Source: Thiocapsa bogorovii (GTDB lineage: Bacteria; Pseudomonadota; Gammaproteobacteria; Chromatiales; Chromatiaceae). From it: DNA of 64,000 nt. The translations under genes were made by a program, and so were the position numbers. Below are positions 18,232 to 26,522 of the stretch, one piece after another. How positions within the stretch are numbered: the first letter of the stretch is position 1; the number at the start of each line of letters is the position of its first letter. The stretch spans positions 1,178,001 through 1,242,000 of the forward strand of contig NZ_CP089309.1 of NCBI RefSeq assembly GCF_021228795.1, in the 5' to 3' direction. The notes under the pieces were generated by a model. It was not told where the DNA came from. It ran no database searches and worked only from the letters and a program-made list of their open reading frames with translations.

Positions 18232-19038
18232 TCAGTGCCCCTGGTGACCGAGGTGGTGAGCGTGTCCGTGGCCGGATCCCGCGTGCGCGACTTGCCGGAC
18301 ATTGTCGCCGTAGAGTTGATGGATCAGATCGCCGTCGACGCGTTCGGTCGTATGGCAGACCAGGGTGCGGTTGAGACAGGCGACGCGATCGACGTAGCCG
18401 GAGATGAAGGCGATATCGTGAGAGACCACCAGGATGGTCAGGCGCGCGTTGAGTCGTGCGAGCAAGTCGAAAATGTCGCCCTCCATGCGTTGGTCGATGT
18501 TCGCCGTGGGCTCGTCCAGGATCAGGATCAGCGGCTCGGCGACCAGCGCGCGGGCCAGCAGGACACGTTGGAGCTGGCCACCCGAGAGGGTTCCGATACG
18601 CCGACTCGCCAGATCCAGCGCCTCGACCTCGGCCAACGCTTCGCGCGCGGCGGTGCGGTCGCTCGAGCGGTACCAACCGAGCATCGGCCCGAAACCGAGC
18701 CGTCCGGTCAGGACCACCTGCTCGACCGAGATCGGAAAGTCCCGCGGAAAGGTCGGAAACTGGGGCACATAGCCGACGCGACGCACCGCTTGGCTCGGCG
18801 CCTGCCCGAGCACCTGAATGCTCCCCTGCTGCGGCTCGAGGAGTCCGAGCACGAGTTTCAGGAGCGTGCTCTTGCCGCCGGCATTGGGGCCGACCAAACC
18901 CACGAACTCGCCGTCGAGGATCTCCAGATCGACGCCCTCGAGGACAGGCGACTCGCCATAGGAGAAGCCGAGATCCCGGATTGAGATAACGGGTTGTTTG
19001 GACGATGCCGCCTGCGGCTCGCCGCTGCCGGGGATCAT
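18232..19038 (-). CDS. znuC: Zinc ABC transporter ATP-binding protein ZnuC
   Basis: 268 aa from the ATG at 19038, which overlaps the znuA stop as ATGA. Walker A is GPNAGGKST, the Q-loop YVPQFPTFPRDFP, the signature LSGGQLQR, and Walker B LILILDEPTANID followed by VVSHD. The C-terminal tail is His-rich (GSGHGHAHHLGHQGH), as in some zinc-importer ATPases, and may bind metal. The long upstream open frame to 19842 is antisense-register noise. Confidence 0.96.
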   Translation of the reverse strand: MIPGSGEPQAASSKQPVISIRDLGFSYGESPVLEGVDLEILDGEFVGLVGPNAGGKSTLLKLVLGLLEPQQGSIQVLGQAPSQAVRRVGYVPQFPTFPRDFPISVEQVVLTGRLGFGPMLGWYRSSDRTAAREALAEVEALDLASRRIGTLSGGQLQRVLLARALVAEPLILILDEPTANIDQRMEGDIFDLLARLNARLTILVVSHDIAFISGYVDRVACLNRTLVCHTTERVDGDLIHQLYGDNVRQVAHAGSGHGHAHHLGHQGH

Positions 19039-19889
19039 GGCGCGCCGGCCCCCGCGATAAGCTCGGCAACCCGACGCAAATTCTCGAAATAATCGCCCGA
19101 CAGGGGGTCGATCACGGCAACCTGTCCCCCGATCGATCGCGCGACCTGCTCGGCGGACGCCGGGTTGAGCTGAGGCTGCACGAAGATGACCCGTATACCC
19201 TCCCGCCGAGCCTGCTCGATCATGGCGGTCAAGGCACGCGCACCCGGCTCCTTGCCCTCGCGCTCGATCGCGACCTGCTCCAGACCGTAGTCCTCGGCGA
19301 AGTAGCCCCAGGCCGGGTGGTAAACCATGAATCGACGGTTCTCCACACCCGAGAGTCGCTCGCGAATCTCGGTATCGAGCGCATCCAAGTCGGCCGCAAA
19401 GCGATCGTAGTTGGCGACGAAGTCCGCAGCATATTCCGGGGCCAGATCGGCCAGCGCATCGTGGATCCGGGTGCCCATGATCTTCACGCGAGCGGGACTC
19501 GTCCAGACATGGGGGTCGAAGTCGCCATGAGCATGGTCGTCGTGGTCGTGCCCCGTGGCCTTGCTGCGCACCTCGAGGCCGTCTCGGGCGTCGAGCACGC
19601 GCATGTGCGGATTGGCCGCCAGCAGGCGCGGCATCCAGGCATCCTCGAAGCCGACACCGACACGCACGTAGAGATCGGCATCGGCCAGAGCGGCGATCTG
19701 ACGCGCGGTCGGCTCGTAGGCATGCGGGTCCTGCCCAGGCCGCACCAAGGCGTTGACGCGGACATGCTCGCCGCCGATGCGCGACACGAAGGTCTCCTGC
19801 GGGGCGACGGTGACGAAAACCGTGAGCGGATCGGCCGCGCACGCGAGGGCGGGGAGCACGAGAAGAGCGAACAGGAGGCGACGCAGCAT
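19035..19889 (-). CDS. znuA: Zinc-binding periplasmic protein ZnuA
   Basis: 284 aa from the ATG at 19889, which gives a clean signal peptide (LLFALLVLPALACA). Cluster-9 solute-binding-protein landmarks: GQDPHAYEPT (His ligand at residue 56), a short charged His/Asp loop HDHDDHAHGDFDPHVW, VYHPAWGYFAEDYGL and IFVQPQLNPASAEQVA. It captures periplasmic zinc for ZnuBC. It is the first gene of the operon, and a Zur-box-like sequence lies about 43 bp upstream of the start. Confidence 0.95.
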   Translation of the reverse strand: MLRRLLFALLVLPALACAADPLTVFVTVAPQETFVSRIGGEHVRVNALVRPGQDPHAYEPTARQIAALADADLYVRVGVGFEDAWMPRLLAANPHMRVLDARDGLEVRSKATGHDHDDHAHGDFDPHVWTSPARVKIMGTRIHDALADLAPEYAADFVANYDRFAADLDALDTEIRERLSGVENRRFMVYHPAWGYFAEDYGLEQVAIEREGKEPGARALTAMIEQARREGIRVIFVQPQLNPASAEQVARSIGGQVAVIDPLSGDYFENLRRVAELIAGAGAP

Positions 19890-19931
19890 CGGTGGATTGC
19901 CCTCGTTGGATCGGCCATCGTCAAGCCGTTG

Positions 19932-19944
19932 GATACAATATAAC
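19932..19944. promoter_or_regulatory. Candidate Zur box upstream of znuA
   Basis: The 13-mer GATACAATATAAC has one perfect half-site (TATAAC) and one imperfect half (GATACA against GTTATA) of the gammaproteobacterial Zur palindrome. It is AT-rich in a GC-rich region and sits just upstream of the zinc operon, where repression would be expected. Confidence 0.5.
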
Positions 19945-20053
19945 GTCTCGTGCTGCCTGACTAGAGACTCCACACAGGGACTCGGCGCCTCCCGCTTTCA
20001 TGCCGACCTCGGATACACTGTCGGCACGATCGGTCGACGGAAGGAAGCCCGCC

Positions 20054-20746
20054 ATGAGCTCTGTTGTCGAGCTTTACGAATTGCTCTGGGCCGCCGGCCT
20101 CAGCCTCTACGTCCTCGCGGTCCTCTTCGTGACCCGGATTCCCTACCGGGCCATGGTCGCACGCGGAATGGAGCCCATCCGCGCGGTCTACTACAACCGC
20201 AAGATCGTTCACATGCTGGCCGGCGGCGTTGGCTCCTTGATGGTCCCCTTGGTCTTCGACAGCCCCTGGTATCCGTTGATCTGCGGACTCCTGCTGACAC
20301 TGCTGACGTACGGGGCACATGCCACCGGTTTGCGGTTCTACTGGTTCCAAACCGACGAGAACCGCAACGATGTCAAGTTCGCCCTCATGTGGGCCCTTTC
20401 GGTCGCGCTCCTGTGGTGGCTGCTCGACAATCCCTGGCTCGCCATCCTCCCGGCGCTCTATATGGCCTTCGGCGACGGGGTCACGGGGATCGCGCGCAAC
20501 CTGCTGGTACGCCGTCGCTCCAAGAGTCCGATCGGCAATCTGTTCATGCTGATCGTCTGCGCGCCGATGGGATGGATCATCGGCGGGCTTGCCGAGCCCG
20601 CCATTCCGGTCTGGGGTCTGATCTCCGCGATCGTGGCGACCTGGATCGAGCGCTATGAGATCGGCGCAATCGACGACAACGTGCTGATCACGGTTGCAGC
20701 ATCGGCGGTCCTTCTCCTCGGGACCTACGTGGGTCCTCTGGTGTAA
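20054..20746 (+). CDS. Polytopic membrane protein, dolichol/phytol-kinase-like
   Basis: 230 aa from the ATG at 20054, preceded by AAGGAAG at good spacing; the longer frame start is discarded. It has about six membrane segments. YYNRKIVHMLAGG resembles the N-terminal RK-H motif of CTP-dependent polyprenol kinases (SEC59/VTE5-type), and YMAFGDGVTGIARNLL with RRRSKSPIGNLFM resembles their C-terminal nucleotide-binding signature (GD-A--G, then K--EG). It may phosphorylate a polyprenol or phytol. This is inference from motifs only. It is transcribed divergently from znuA. Confidence 0.6.
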   Translation: MSSVVELYELLWAAGLSLYVLAVLFVTRIPYRAMVARGMEPIRAVYYNRKIVHMLAGGVGSLMVPLVFDSPWYPLICGLLLTLLTYGAHATGLRFYWFQTDENRNDVKFALMWALSVALLWWLLDNPWLAILPALYMAFGDGVTGIARNLLVRRRSKSPIGNLFMLIVCAPMGWIIGGLAEPAIPVWGLISAIVATWIERYEIGAIDDNVLITVAASAVLLLGTYVGPLV

Positions 20747-20776
20747 TCACCCGGCACGCCCGAGCGCATCTGCCGA

Positions 20777-21373
20777 TCAGAACACGCGCGTCAACGCAAG
20801 CCCGGCGAGAACCAGGAACACCACGCCGCTCAGCTGATGGAGTCGATGCAGCGGCATGACCTGCAGCAGTCTGCATCCGATCCAAACGCCGAGCGCAGAG
20901 GTCAATGCCAACGCCAGGGTTGCACCGGCCCAAACCGCGACGGGCGGCAAGGTGACGGCCAAGCCGGCGACCGCCATTTGGGTCTTGTCGCCCATCTCCG
21001 CAAGAAAGATCATCGAAAAGGTCGCCACGACGATGCCGTGATGGCTCCAGCTGCGCTCCGGCGCGTCCTCGTCGGCCTCTTCGGTACGCAACGCGAGCAC
21101 CCCGAAGAGCGCGAACAGGATGGCGACGACACCCGCCAAGACACGCTCCGGAATCCACTGCGCGAGCCCCACGCCGAAAACGACGGCAAGGCTGTTCAAG
21201 ACGACGAAGGCCGCCACAGCCCCGATCAGAACCGGCCATCGACGATGGCGGGCCGCCAAGGTCATACAGACCAACTGCGATTTGTCGCCCAACTCGGCAA
21301 GAAAGATCACGCCGAAGGTCGTGATCGTGGCCCAAATCCACCCGGCGAACCCGGACAGGGCAAGATCGCTCAT
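20777..21373 (-). CDS. GDT1/UPF0016 family cation transporter (Mn/Ca type)
   Basis: 198 aa from the ATG at 21373. Two homologous halves each carry the family motif E-x-G-D-K-(S/T): FLAELGDKSQL in the first and FLAEMGDKTQM in the second, each in a membrane helix. These acidic motifs form the cation path in GDT1/TMEM165/MntX relatives that export Mn2+ or exchange Ca2+/H+. It is convergent with the kinase-like gene. IS1380 copy 1 lies about 150 bp upstream and may have separated it from its original promoter. Confidence 0.88.
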   Translation of the reverse strand: MSDLALSGFAGWIWATITTFGVIFLAELGDKSQLVCMTLAARHRRWPVLIGAVAAFVVLNSLAVVFGVGLAQWIPERVLAGVVAILFALFGVLALRTEEADEDAPERSWSHHGIVVATFSMIFLAEMGDKTQMAVAGLAVTLPPVAVWAGATLALALTSALGVWIGCRLLQVMPLHRLHQLSGVVFLVLAGLALTRVF

Positions 21374-21526
21374 CGCGATGCCCCTCGCGTGCAGCGAATC
21401 TCGCCGCACACAGGTCGATGCGCGGCGAAAGGCATGGCCGCGGCGCAAAGGGCTCTGAACGCGGCAACGAGACGGCTCGGGCGGGAAAAGGGCGCGGAAA
21501 GGTGACGCATGAGGTCGTGTCTCTAG

Positions 21527-23260
21527 CCCGGATGTTTCATAAACCGACACAGCCGACACTGGCCTCGCGGATTTGCGCGGCGCTGGGCGTCACCGAGGGC
21601 GATGACCGGGACGCCGCGGGGGTTGAATGGTGGAAATACCGAGCGGCAACGGGCTTGATCAACGGGGCACGAGTAGTTTTGTCGCCGCGCAGGCGTACGA
21701 TGCCCTGCCCGAGGTGGGCATAGTCGTCGTGCGCGTGCTGAAATCCCCGTGCGGGGATGTATGTGCGTCTAGGCGGGCGCCGCCCGGGCTGCGCGTTGAA
21801 GAGCCTCTCGGTGACCTGCTGCAACAGCGTCTTGACCGGACAGCTCGAGGGCAGGTGCAGGCGCACGCGGTCTTTGTACTGCACCACGCGCACGGCGAGC
21901 TTGAACAGTTTGATGATCACGGTGGCAGGCTGGGCGTTGGCCAGTTCCGTGCCGACGAGGACCTCGGTGCGCAGCGTTTGGTGCAAGACGTAAGCGGCGC
22001 AGGAGAAGAACAAGCGCATCTGATTGGCCAAGAAGGTGCTGTCGGAAGTGCGATCGCTGGCCAGATCGTTCTTGATCATTTTGATGAAGTTCTCGTCCTG
22101 GCCGCGCGCGCAGTACAGATCGCGGTAGACGCACTCGGGACTGGGCAAGTCCAAGGAGGTGACGACGAAGCGGAGGTTGTCGCCGCGCGCCGTCACCTCG
22201 ACTTTGAGGATGGTCCGACACGCGCCGGGCCAGGAACCGGCACGGTAGTCAACCTCGTGGTAGGTGCGGGTCCGCTCGGGTACGTCGGCGTCGGCGCGCC
22301 GGGCGTTCTCGATGCGCAGCGCATGGAGCTTGCGGGCGTCGGCCAAGAACGGCTCGGCCCGTGGCGTGAGAGCCCGGTTACCCGCCAGGCCGAAGATGAA
22401 ATCCGTCAACGGATCGGCCATCGCCAAGGCCATCAACTCGGGGTTGGAGAAGTGTCCGTCGCCGCGCAGGATGATGCGTGTGCGTGGCCACGCGGCCCGC
22501 AGCCGCTTGAGCACGCGCTTGAGGATCATCGCGTTCTCGGCGCCGGTGGGGCGCTTGCCGGGACGCAGCACCGCGGTGATGAACTTCCCCGAGAGGCCCT
22601 CGAAGAGAAACAGCGGCAAGTAGCAATGGTTGCCGTAGTGATGATTGTAGAACGCGAACTCCTGCTGGCCATGGGTGGCGTCTTCGGAGTGGTCCATATC
22701 GAGCACGATCACCTGCGGCGCCTTCGGGTAGCTGGCGATGAAGGCCTCGACGAAGGCCTGCGCCATGCGGTAGAGGTCGCGCGCGCCGACCCCATTCTCC
22801 AAACGCGAGAAGGTCGGCCCGCTGGCCAGGTCCGTCGTCGCATCCAGCGGCTTGCGCTCCAGCCCCAGCTTGAACAGCGCATCACGGCGCAGCGCATTGG
22901 CGTCGTTGCCGTCTTCGTAAGCACAGGCGATCTGGTAGACCCGTTGCGCGATCAGCTCACGCATCGGATGGGTGGTGTAGGACGGATGGCGCCAATCATC
23001 GATCGCTGCGCTCAACCGCTCGGTCAGGCCGATCTGCCGATCAACCCCGCGCAGAATCATGGGGCCAAAGTCAGACGACATGGCGCCGCCGTCGAAGTCG
23101 CCGCGGACCGTGAAACCGGCGACCGGGGGAAAACGCAGCTGTTCCGGGGTAGACTCGGGCATGGGCGACCTCGTTTAGCTTCTTCCGAAGCGTTCTTGGC
23201 GGAACAGCCATTTTATCAATGGGTTGAACGAGAGTCGCCCTTTTTTATGAAATATTCGGG
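21527..23260 (-). mobile_element. IS1380-family insertion sequence, copy 1
   Basis: 1734 bp. The ends are imperfect inverted repeats: the left begins CCCGGATGTTTCATAAA and the right, read inward, begins CCCGAATATTTCATAAA. It is flanked by a 4-bp target duplication CTAG at 21523-21526 and 23261-23264, as IS1380 elements produce. It is nearly identical to the element at 54561-56295, in opposite orientation. Its right edge abuts the 270-bp nested inverted-repeat element. Confidence 0.95.
21537..23162 (-). CDS. IS1380-family transposase, long form
   Basis: 541 aa DDE-type transposase. Likely catalytic acidic residues are in VIVLDMDHSED (residues ~151-161) and RGDGHF (Asp ~235). Compared with the second copy it has one C fewer in a CCC/CCCC run near 21786, which shifts the frame and adds about 80 C-terminal residues reading nearly to the IS end. 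There is also a Val/Ala difference in LK(V/A)EVTARGD. Which copy has the ancestral C terminus cannot be told from two copies; the catalytic core is intact in both. Confidence 0.92.
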   Translation of the reverse strand: MPESTPEQLRFPPVAGFTVRGDFDGGAMSSDFGPMILRGVDRQIGLTERLSAAIDDWRHPSYTTHPMRELIAQRVYQIACAYEDGNDANALRRDALFKLGLERKPLDATTDLASGPTFSRLENGVGARDLYRMAQAFVEAFIASYPKAPQVIVLDMDHSEDATHGQQEFAFYNHHYGNHCYLPLFLFEGLSGKFITAVLRPGKRPTGAENAMILKRVLKRLRAAWPRTRIILRGDGHFSNPELMALAMADPLTDFIFGLAGNRALTPRAEPFLADARKLHALRIENARRADADVPERTRTYHEVDYRAGSWPGACRTILKVEVTARGDNLRFVVTSLDLPSPECVYRDLYCARGQDENFIKMIKNDLASDRTSDSTFLANQMRLFFSCAAYVLHQTLRTEVLVGTELANAQPATVIIKLFKLAVRVVQYKDRVRLHLPSSCPVKTLLQQVTERLFNAQPGRRPPRRTYIPARGFQHAHDDYAHLGQGIVRLRGDKTTRAPLIKPVAARYFHHSTPAASRSSPSVTPSAAQIREASVGCVGL

Positions 23261-23261
23261 C

Positions 23262-23531
23262 TAGTACCCCGTTCCACCCTATTTTGCGTGCTCAGCAAGG
23301 CGAGAAGCGTTCGGCGGCTAGGCGCGCGAGTGAAGGAAGAGTGGTCCTCTTTCAAGCTCGCGCAACAACGGCGCCGAACGCTTCTCGCCTTGCCCTTCGG
23401 GAGCCCCCCAAAGGCGCCGGGGCGGCGTTACAGCCCTTGGAAATAGGATCCACTATTCCCCGCGGACTGTGCCTTGCCCCGGCGCCTTTGGGGGGCTCTG
23501 AGCATGCAAAATAGGGTGGAACGGGGTACTA
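23262..23531. repeat. 270-bp nested inverted-repeat element (MITE-like)
   Basis: Outer arms of 34 nt (23262-23295 and 23498-23531) match with a single mismatch and begin TAGTACCCCGTTCCACCC. Inside are two further perfect inverted repeats: 20 nt (23297-23316 with 23372-23391, starting AAGGCGAGAAGCG) and 23 nt (23401-23423 with 23476-23498, containing CCCCCCAAAGGCGCC). The sequence can fold into a stem carrying two hairpins, a four-way-junction shape. There is no convincing ORF. It looks like a non-autonomous mobile element or a structured DNA/RNA site. Confidence 0.8.
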
Positions 23532-23891
23532 GGGGTCGGGCGAGAACACCGAGGACGCGACATCACACGCCCGACCCCTCGCCGGACGTGACGCCGCACC
23601 CAAGGTCTCGTCAAGCCGACCGGCCGCGCGTGCCATGGCGTCACCGCCAAGTGTGTTGACACGAGCCCCTTGCTCATGACTTGGGTCACGATACAAGGGC
23701 GACTACTCCCCTCAAGAGAGCGCGACGTTAGCGAGCTGCCGCGGTCCTGTCAACGGCTCCTGGGCGTCGGCAGCATCGTAGGAGATGTGTCCTCGGAATA
23801 AACCACCATTATCCCGTGACCGCGCCTTTCCCGGCGACCGCCCTCCCGGTTAGGATCCGCAACCAACCGCACCTTACAGGAGACATTTTCA
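23532..23891. other. Intergenic region with a 12-bp inverted repeat
   Basis: It begins with AGGGGTCGGGCG (23531-23542), repeated inverted at 23569-23580, directly after the nested element. The rest, up to the thioredoxin gene, has no coding signal. AGGAGA at 23878-23883 is the ribosome site of the next gene. Confidence 0.5.
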
Positions 23892-24941
23892 ATGTTCGGC
23901 ACGACACCGAAATCCCCGACAAGGCTTCTTTCCCTTTGCTCGCTGCTTGCTGCGCTCTGCGCAGTTCCCGCCGCCGCGCAGGACCAGACGCCGACCGGCG
24001 AGGTCACGGGCGCCAAGATGCTCAGCCATCCGAGCTGGTTCAAAGAGAGTTTTCTCGACATCCCCGAGGACGTGAGCGAGGCCGCCGAATCCGGCAAGCA
24101 CGTCATTCTCATCATGGAGATGAACGGCTGCCCCTACTGCTACAAGCTGATCCAGGAGAACTTCGCCACGTCGCCGTACCGAGACTTTATCCAAGAGCAT
24201 TTCGACGTGATTGCTCTCAATACGAAGGGCGATCGGGAAGTGGCCGTGACCGAGGACATGTCGATGTCTGAAAAGGAACTCGCGGAGCTCTACCAGGTGC
24301 GCTTCACCCCGACAGTCGTCTTTCTGGACGCATCCAATCGACCGGTCGCGCGTGTCAGCGGCTATCGCAACCTCGATGACTTCAAGGTCGTGCTCGACTA
24401 TGTGCAGGAACGGGCCTACCAGCAACAGACCCTGAACGACTATGCCGCGGCGAAACGCTCGAGCGAGGTGTACAGCTTCCGAGAGCATCCGCAGATCCAG
24501 ACGATCGACGACCTCGCCGCGGTCGCCGACCGCCCCCTCGCGCTCTTGTTCGAGAACGTCGCCTGCGTGGCCTGCGACGCCCTGCACGACGGCCACTTGG
24601 CCGATCCGGAGATCCGCGAAATCCTGAAGGGTCTGACTCTCGTGCGTCTCGACACCCGATCGGAGACACCCATCATCGACCCCATGGGCAACGCGACCAC
24701 ACCGAAGGCACTCGCCGAGTCCTTGGGCATTCAATACACCCCGAGCATCGTACTGTTCGATCGGGGACGCGAGATCGTCCGCATCGAAAGCATGCTCTAC
24801 CGCTACCACTTCGCCGGCATCTTGGAGTATGTCGCCGACCGCCACTACGAGCGCTATCCCGACAGCCCCTTCGACTATATCGACGTGAAGACCGCCGAGC
24901 TCACGGCAGCAGGCAAGGACGTCTCAATCGCCGACGAGTGA
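23892..24941 (+). CDS. Exported protein with two thioredoxin-fold domains, paralogue of 473-1507
   Basis: 349 aa with start ATG at 23892 after AGGAGA. There is a signal peptide ending AAAQ. The first domain has NGCPYCYK and later FTPTVVFLD; the second has ENVACVACDALH and YTPSIVLFD. The order and spacing (signal, HPSWFKESFLDIPED, Cxx C domain, linker with YVQERAYQQQTLNDY, second domain) mirror the protein at 473-1507, which has YPDWFEDSFLDLRED in the same place. It is probably a periplasmic thiol reductase or a thioredoxin-fold carrier. It is a single-gene unit. The duplication of a two-domain thioredoxin in one 25-kb stretch is notable. Confidence 0.88.
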   Translation: MFGTTPKSPTRLLSLCSLLAALCAVPAAAQDQTPTGEVTGAKMLSHPSWFKESFLDIPEDVSEAAESGKHVILIMEMNGCPYCYKLIQENFATSPYRDFIQEHFDVIALNTKGDREVAVTEDMSMSEKELAELYQVRFTPTVVFLDASNRPVARVSGYRNLDDFKVVLDYVQERAYQQQTLNDYAAAKRSSEVYSFREHPQIQTIDDLAAVADRPLALLFENVACVACDALHDGHLADPEIREILKGLTLVRLDTRSETPIIDPMGNATTPKALAESLGIQYTPSIVLFDRGREIVRIESMLYRYHFAGILEYVADRHYERYPDSPFDYIDVKTAELTAAGKDVSIADE

Positions 24942-25300
24942 GGCATCCGGCACGCCGCCGGCGGGGCCGAGCCGGATCTCGGGCGCGACGCGCGACAATG
25001 ACCATTCGGGTCACATTGGCACGATCCATGTCGGGCGATCCCGTCCTGTGATTCGACGGCGACGGGATATTTTTCGCGGGTTCGAATAGTTGGCCGCGAA
25101 TTTTGGTTTGGCTCGCAGAATGCTTCCTCAGGGCCGAAACCACCGCTTGCACGAACACGGCGACCGGCGGCGGACACGGAAGATTCGAGCACCGGATCCT
25201 CGACGCAGGTGGCCCGAGACCGGGGCGACGCCCCGGTCTTGGATCGAGGCGACCATCGTCGCTCGCCGCGAGCGATCCGCACCATTGAGGAGCGATAGCC
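24942..25300. other. Intergenic region with a GC-rich hairpin
   Basis: This 359-bp region contains a perfect hairpin at 25218-25238 (GACCGGGGC, 3-nt loop, GCCCCGGTC). No T-run follows, so it is a weak terminator candidate. GAGGAG near 25286 is the ribosome site of the next gene. I see no other gene. Confidence 0.5.
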
Positions 25301-25549
25301 ATGCTCTCCGTTTTGGAGGAGAGGTTCCCACATGTCATCAAACGCCTCCTTCTCGTTTGGGGAGACCCCGACGCGTTTGACGAGATATTCTCCGATCTCA
25401 TGCTCGACAAACGCGGAGACCGGACCGGATGGCCCCTCGACGCCTGGGCGGAGCTAATTTTTCTTCAGTCCGTGCATCATTTGGCGTACGGTGTCGCGAA
25501 ATATCGAGCGTTTCAGCCCGACTCATTCGACACGGGCTGGATTCGATAA
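25301..25549 (+). CDS. Small protein of unknown function, 82 aa
   Basis: ATG at 25301 preceded by GAGGAG at 9-nt spacing. Composition is protein-like (LEERFPHVIKRLLLVWGDPDAF, LMLDKRGDRTGWPLDAWAEL), with a tryptophan-containing amphipathic middle and no signal peptide or membrane segment. I do not recognise a family. The lipoprotein gene begins 25 bp downstream, so the two may be co-transcribed. Confidence 0.65.
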   Translation: MLSVLEERFPHVIKRLLLVWGDPDAFDEIFSDLMLDKRGDRTGWPLDAWAELIFLQSVHHLAYGVAKYRAFQPDSFDTGWIR

Positions 25550-25573
25550 GTGTCAACCCGAGGAAAACGAACC

Positions 25574-25951
25574 ATGCAAGCACTCAAGCGCACTCGCGTG
25601 CGGAACACCCTGGCCGTGACCGGTGTGGTCATGCTGGCGCTATCCGGCTGCGGCGGCGACCTCGTCGCGCCGGATAGCCTGATCGAAAAGCCCGGCGTCG
25701 AGGGTTTCTACGATCAGATCGCGAATGCCTGCGGGCATCTTTCGCTCGGAAATCAGCCGCTGAATTACATCATCAACGTGAGCAACGGCGACGACAACGA
25801 CTATTTCCTCGACGAGACCAGCAAGCTGTATTACGGCCGCATCGACCGAACAACCTACGCGACCGACATCAATGGCTTCTTCCCGACCGACAAGAACACG
25901 CCCGCGTTGAACTGCATCTATGCGCAGCTCGACCAAGCACCGTCGCCTTAA
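25574..25951 (+). CDS. Small lipoprotein of unknown function
   Basis: 125 aa from the ATG at 25574, with GAGGAAAA upstream. The N terminus is a lipoprotein signal (MQALKRTRVRN, hydrophobic stretch, lipobox LSGC), followed by GGDLVAPDSLIEKPG. The mature domain contains FYDQIANACGHL and IINVSNGDDNDYFLDETSKLYYGR. It is likely lipidated and outer-membrane or periplasm-anchored. No family recognised. In the same direction as the 82-aa gene just upstream. Confidence 0.7.
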   Translation: MQALKRTRVRNTLAVTGVVMLALSGCGGDLVAPDSLIEKPGVEGFYDQIANACGHLSLGNQPLNYIINVSNGDDNDYFLDETSKLYYGRIDRTTYATDINGFFPTDKNTPALNCIYAQLDQAPSP

Positions 25952-26024
25952 GCCCGTTCGCATTCATGTCGGTGTGCTGTAACCTCGCGCCGGGATTCCG
26001 ATCGCCCGCACGTGCGAGGGCGTG

Positions 26025-26522
26025 ATGAGCGAGGCACATCCAGAGCGCCGATCGCGATACGCCAGCCATCGCTACGACGACGACGTGCTCCTGAAGGTCC
26101 CGATCCTGCTTTGGCTGACACTGGTCTTCCAAGTGCGTCATCTGCTGCTTCTTGGGATGACCTTTCTACCGACAACCGGCGAGGAGATCGAGGTCCTGCG
26201 CAATCTCGTTCGGCCCGAGCTCACCGTGGCCGATCTCCCGGCGGCGCTCGTCATGGCAGCAGGATTCCGACGGCGCCGGCCCTGTCCGCGCTGGGTGCGT
26301 CGGATATGGCGACGTGCACGAGAGATTCTCACGCTGTCGATCCTCATCTATCTCGGCCTCCTATTCGCGACCTTGGCAGGCTCGGGGCTGTCCCTGCGGG
26401 ACGCAATTGACGAGCCGCTCTTGGCCTCGCTGCTGCTGAGTCTCGCAGTGCCATTCTATCTTTGGCGCTCGCGCCTCGTCGCGGATGTCGCTCGTGACTG
26501 TCCGGAGTCCTGGGACGCGTGA
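26025..26522 (+). CDS. DUF2919-like inner-membrane protein
   Basis: About 165 aa; GTG at 26022 or ATG at 26025 could start it. The opening YDDDVLLKVPILLWLTLVFQVRHLLLL matches the DUF2919 (YfeZ-like) start, followed by three more hydrophobic segments and a cytoplasmic Arg-rich loop. Function is unknown for the family. The stop overlaps the start of the MFS gene as GTGA, so the two are translationally coupled. Confidence 0.75.
   Translation: MSEAHPERRSRYASHRYDDDVLLKVPILLWLTLVFQVRHLLLLGMTFLPTTGEEIEVLRNLVRPELTVADLPAALVMAAGFRRRRPCPRWVRRIWRRAREILTLSILIYLGLLFATLAGSGLSLRDAIDEPLLASLLLSLAVPFYLWRSRLVADVARDCPESWDA

Noticed and set aside
21374-21530. Manganese (yybP-ykoY) riboswitch ahead of the GDT1-family gene
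   Set aside because: GDT1-type genes elsewhere can carry this riboswitch, but the leader lacks the conserved loop sequences, and the IS insertion cuts the region short.
21627-23264. Long plus-strand frames opposite the IS1380 transposase and other GC-rich genes
   Set aside because: These follow third-position GC bias of the real gene on the other strand; they have no recognisable domains.
23401-23531. Rho-independent terminator downstream of IS1380
   Set aside because: Stems are long and GC-rich, but there is no T-run and the pairing is nested within a larger inverted repeat.
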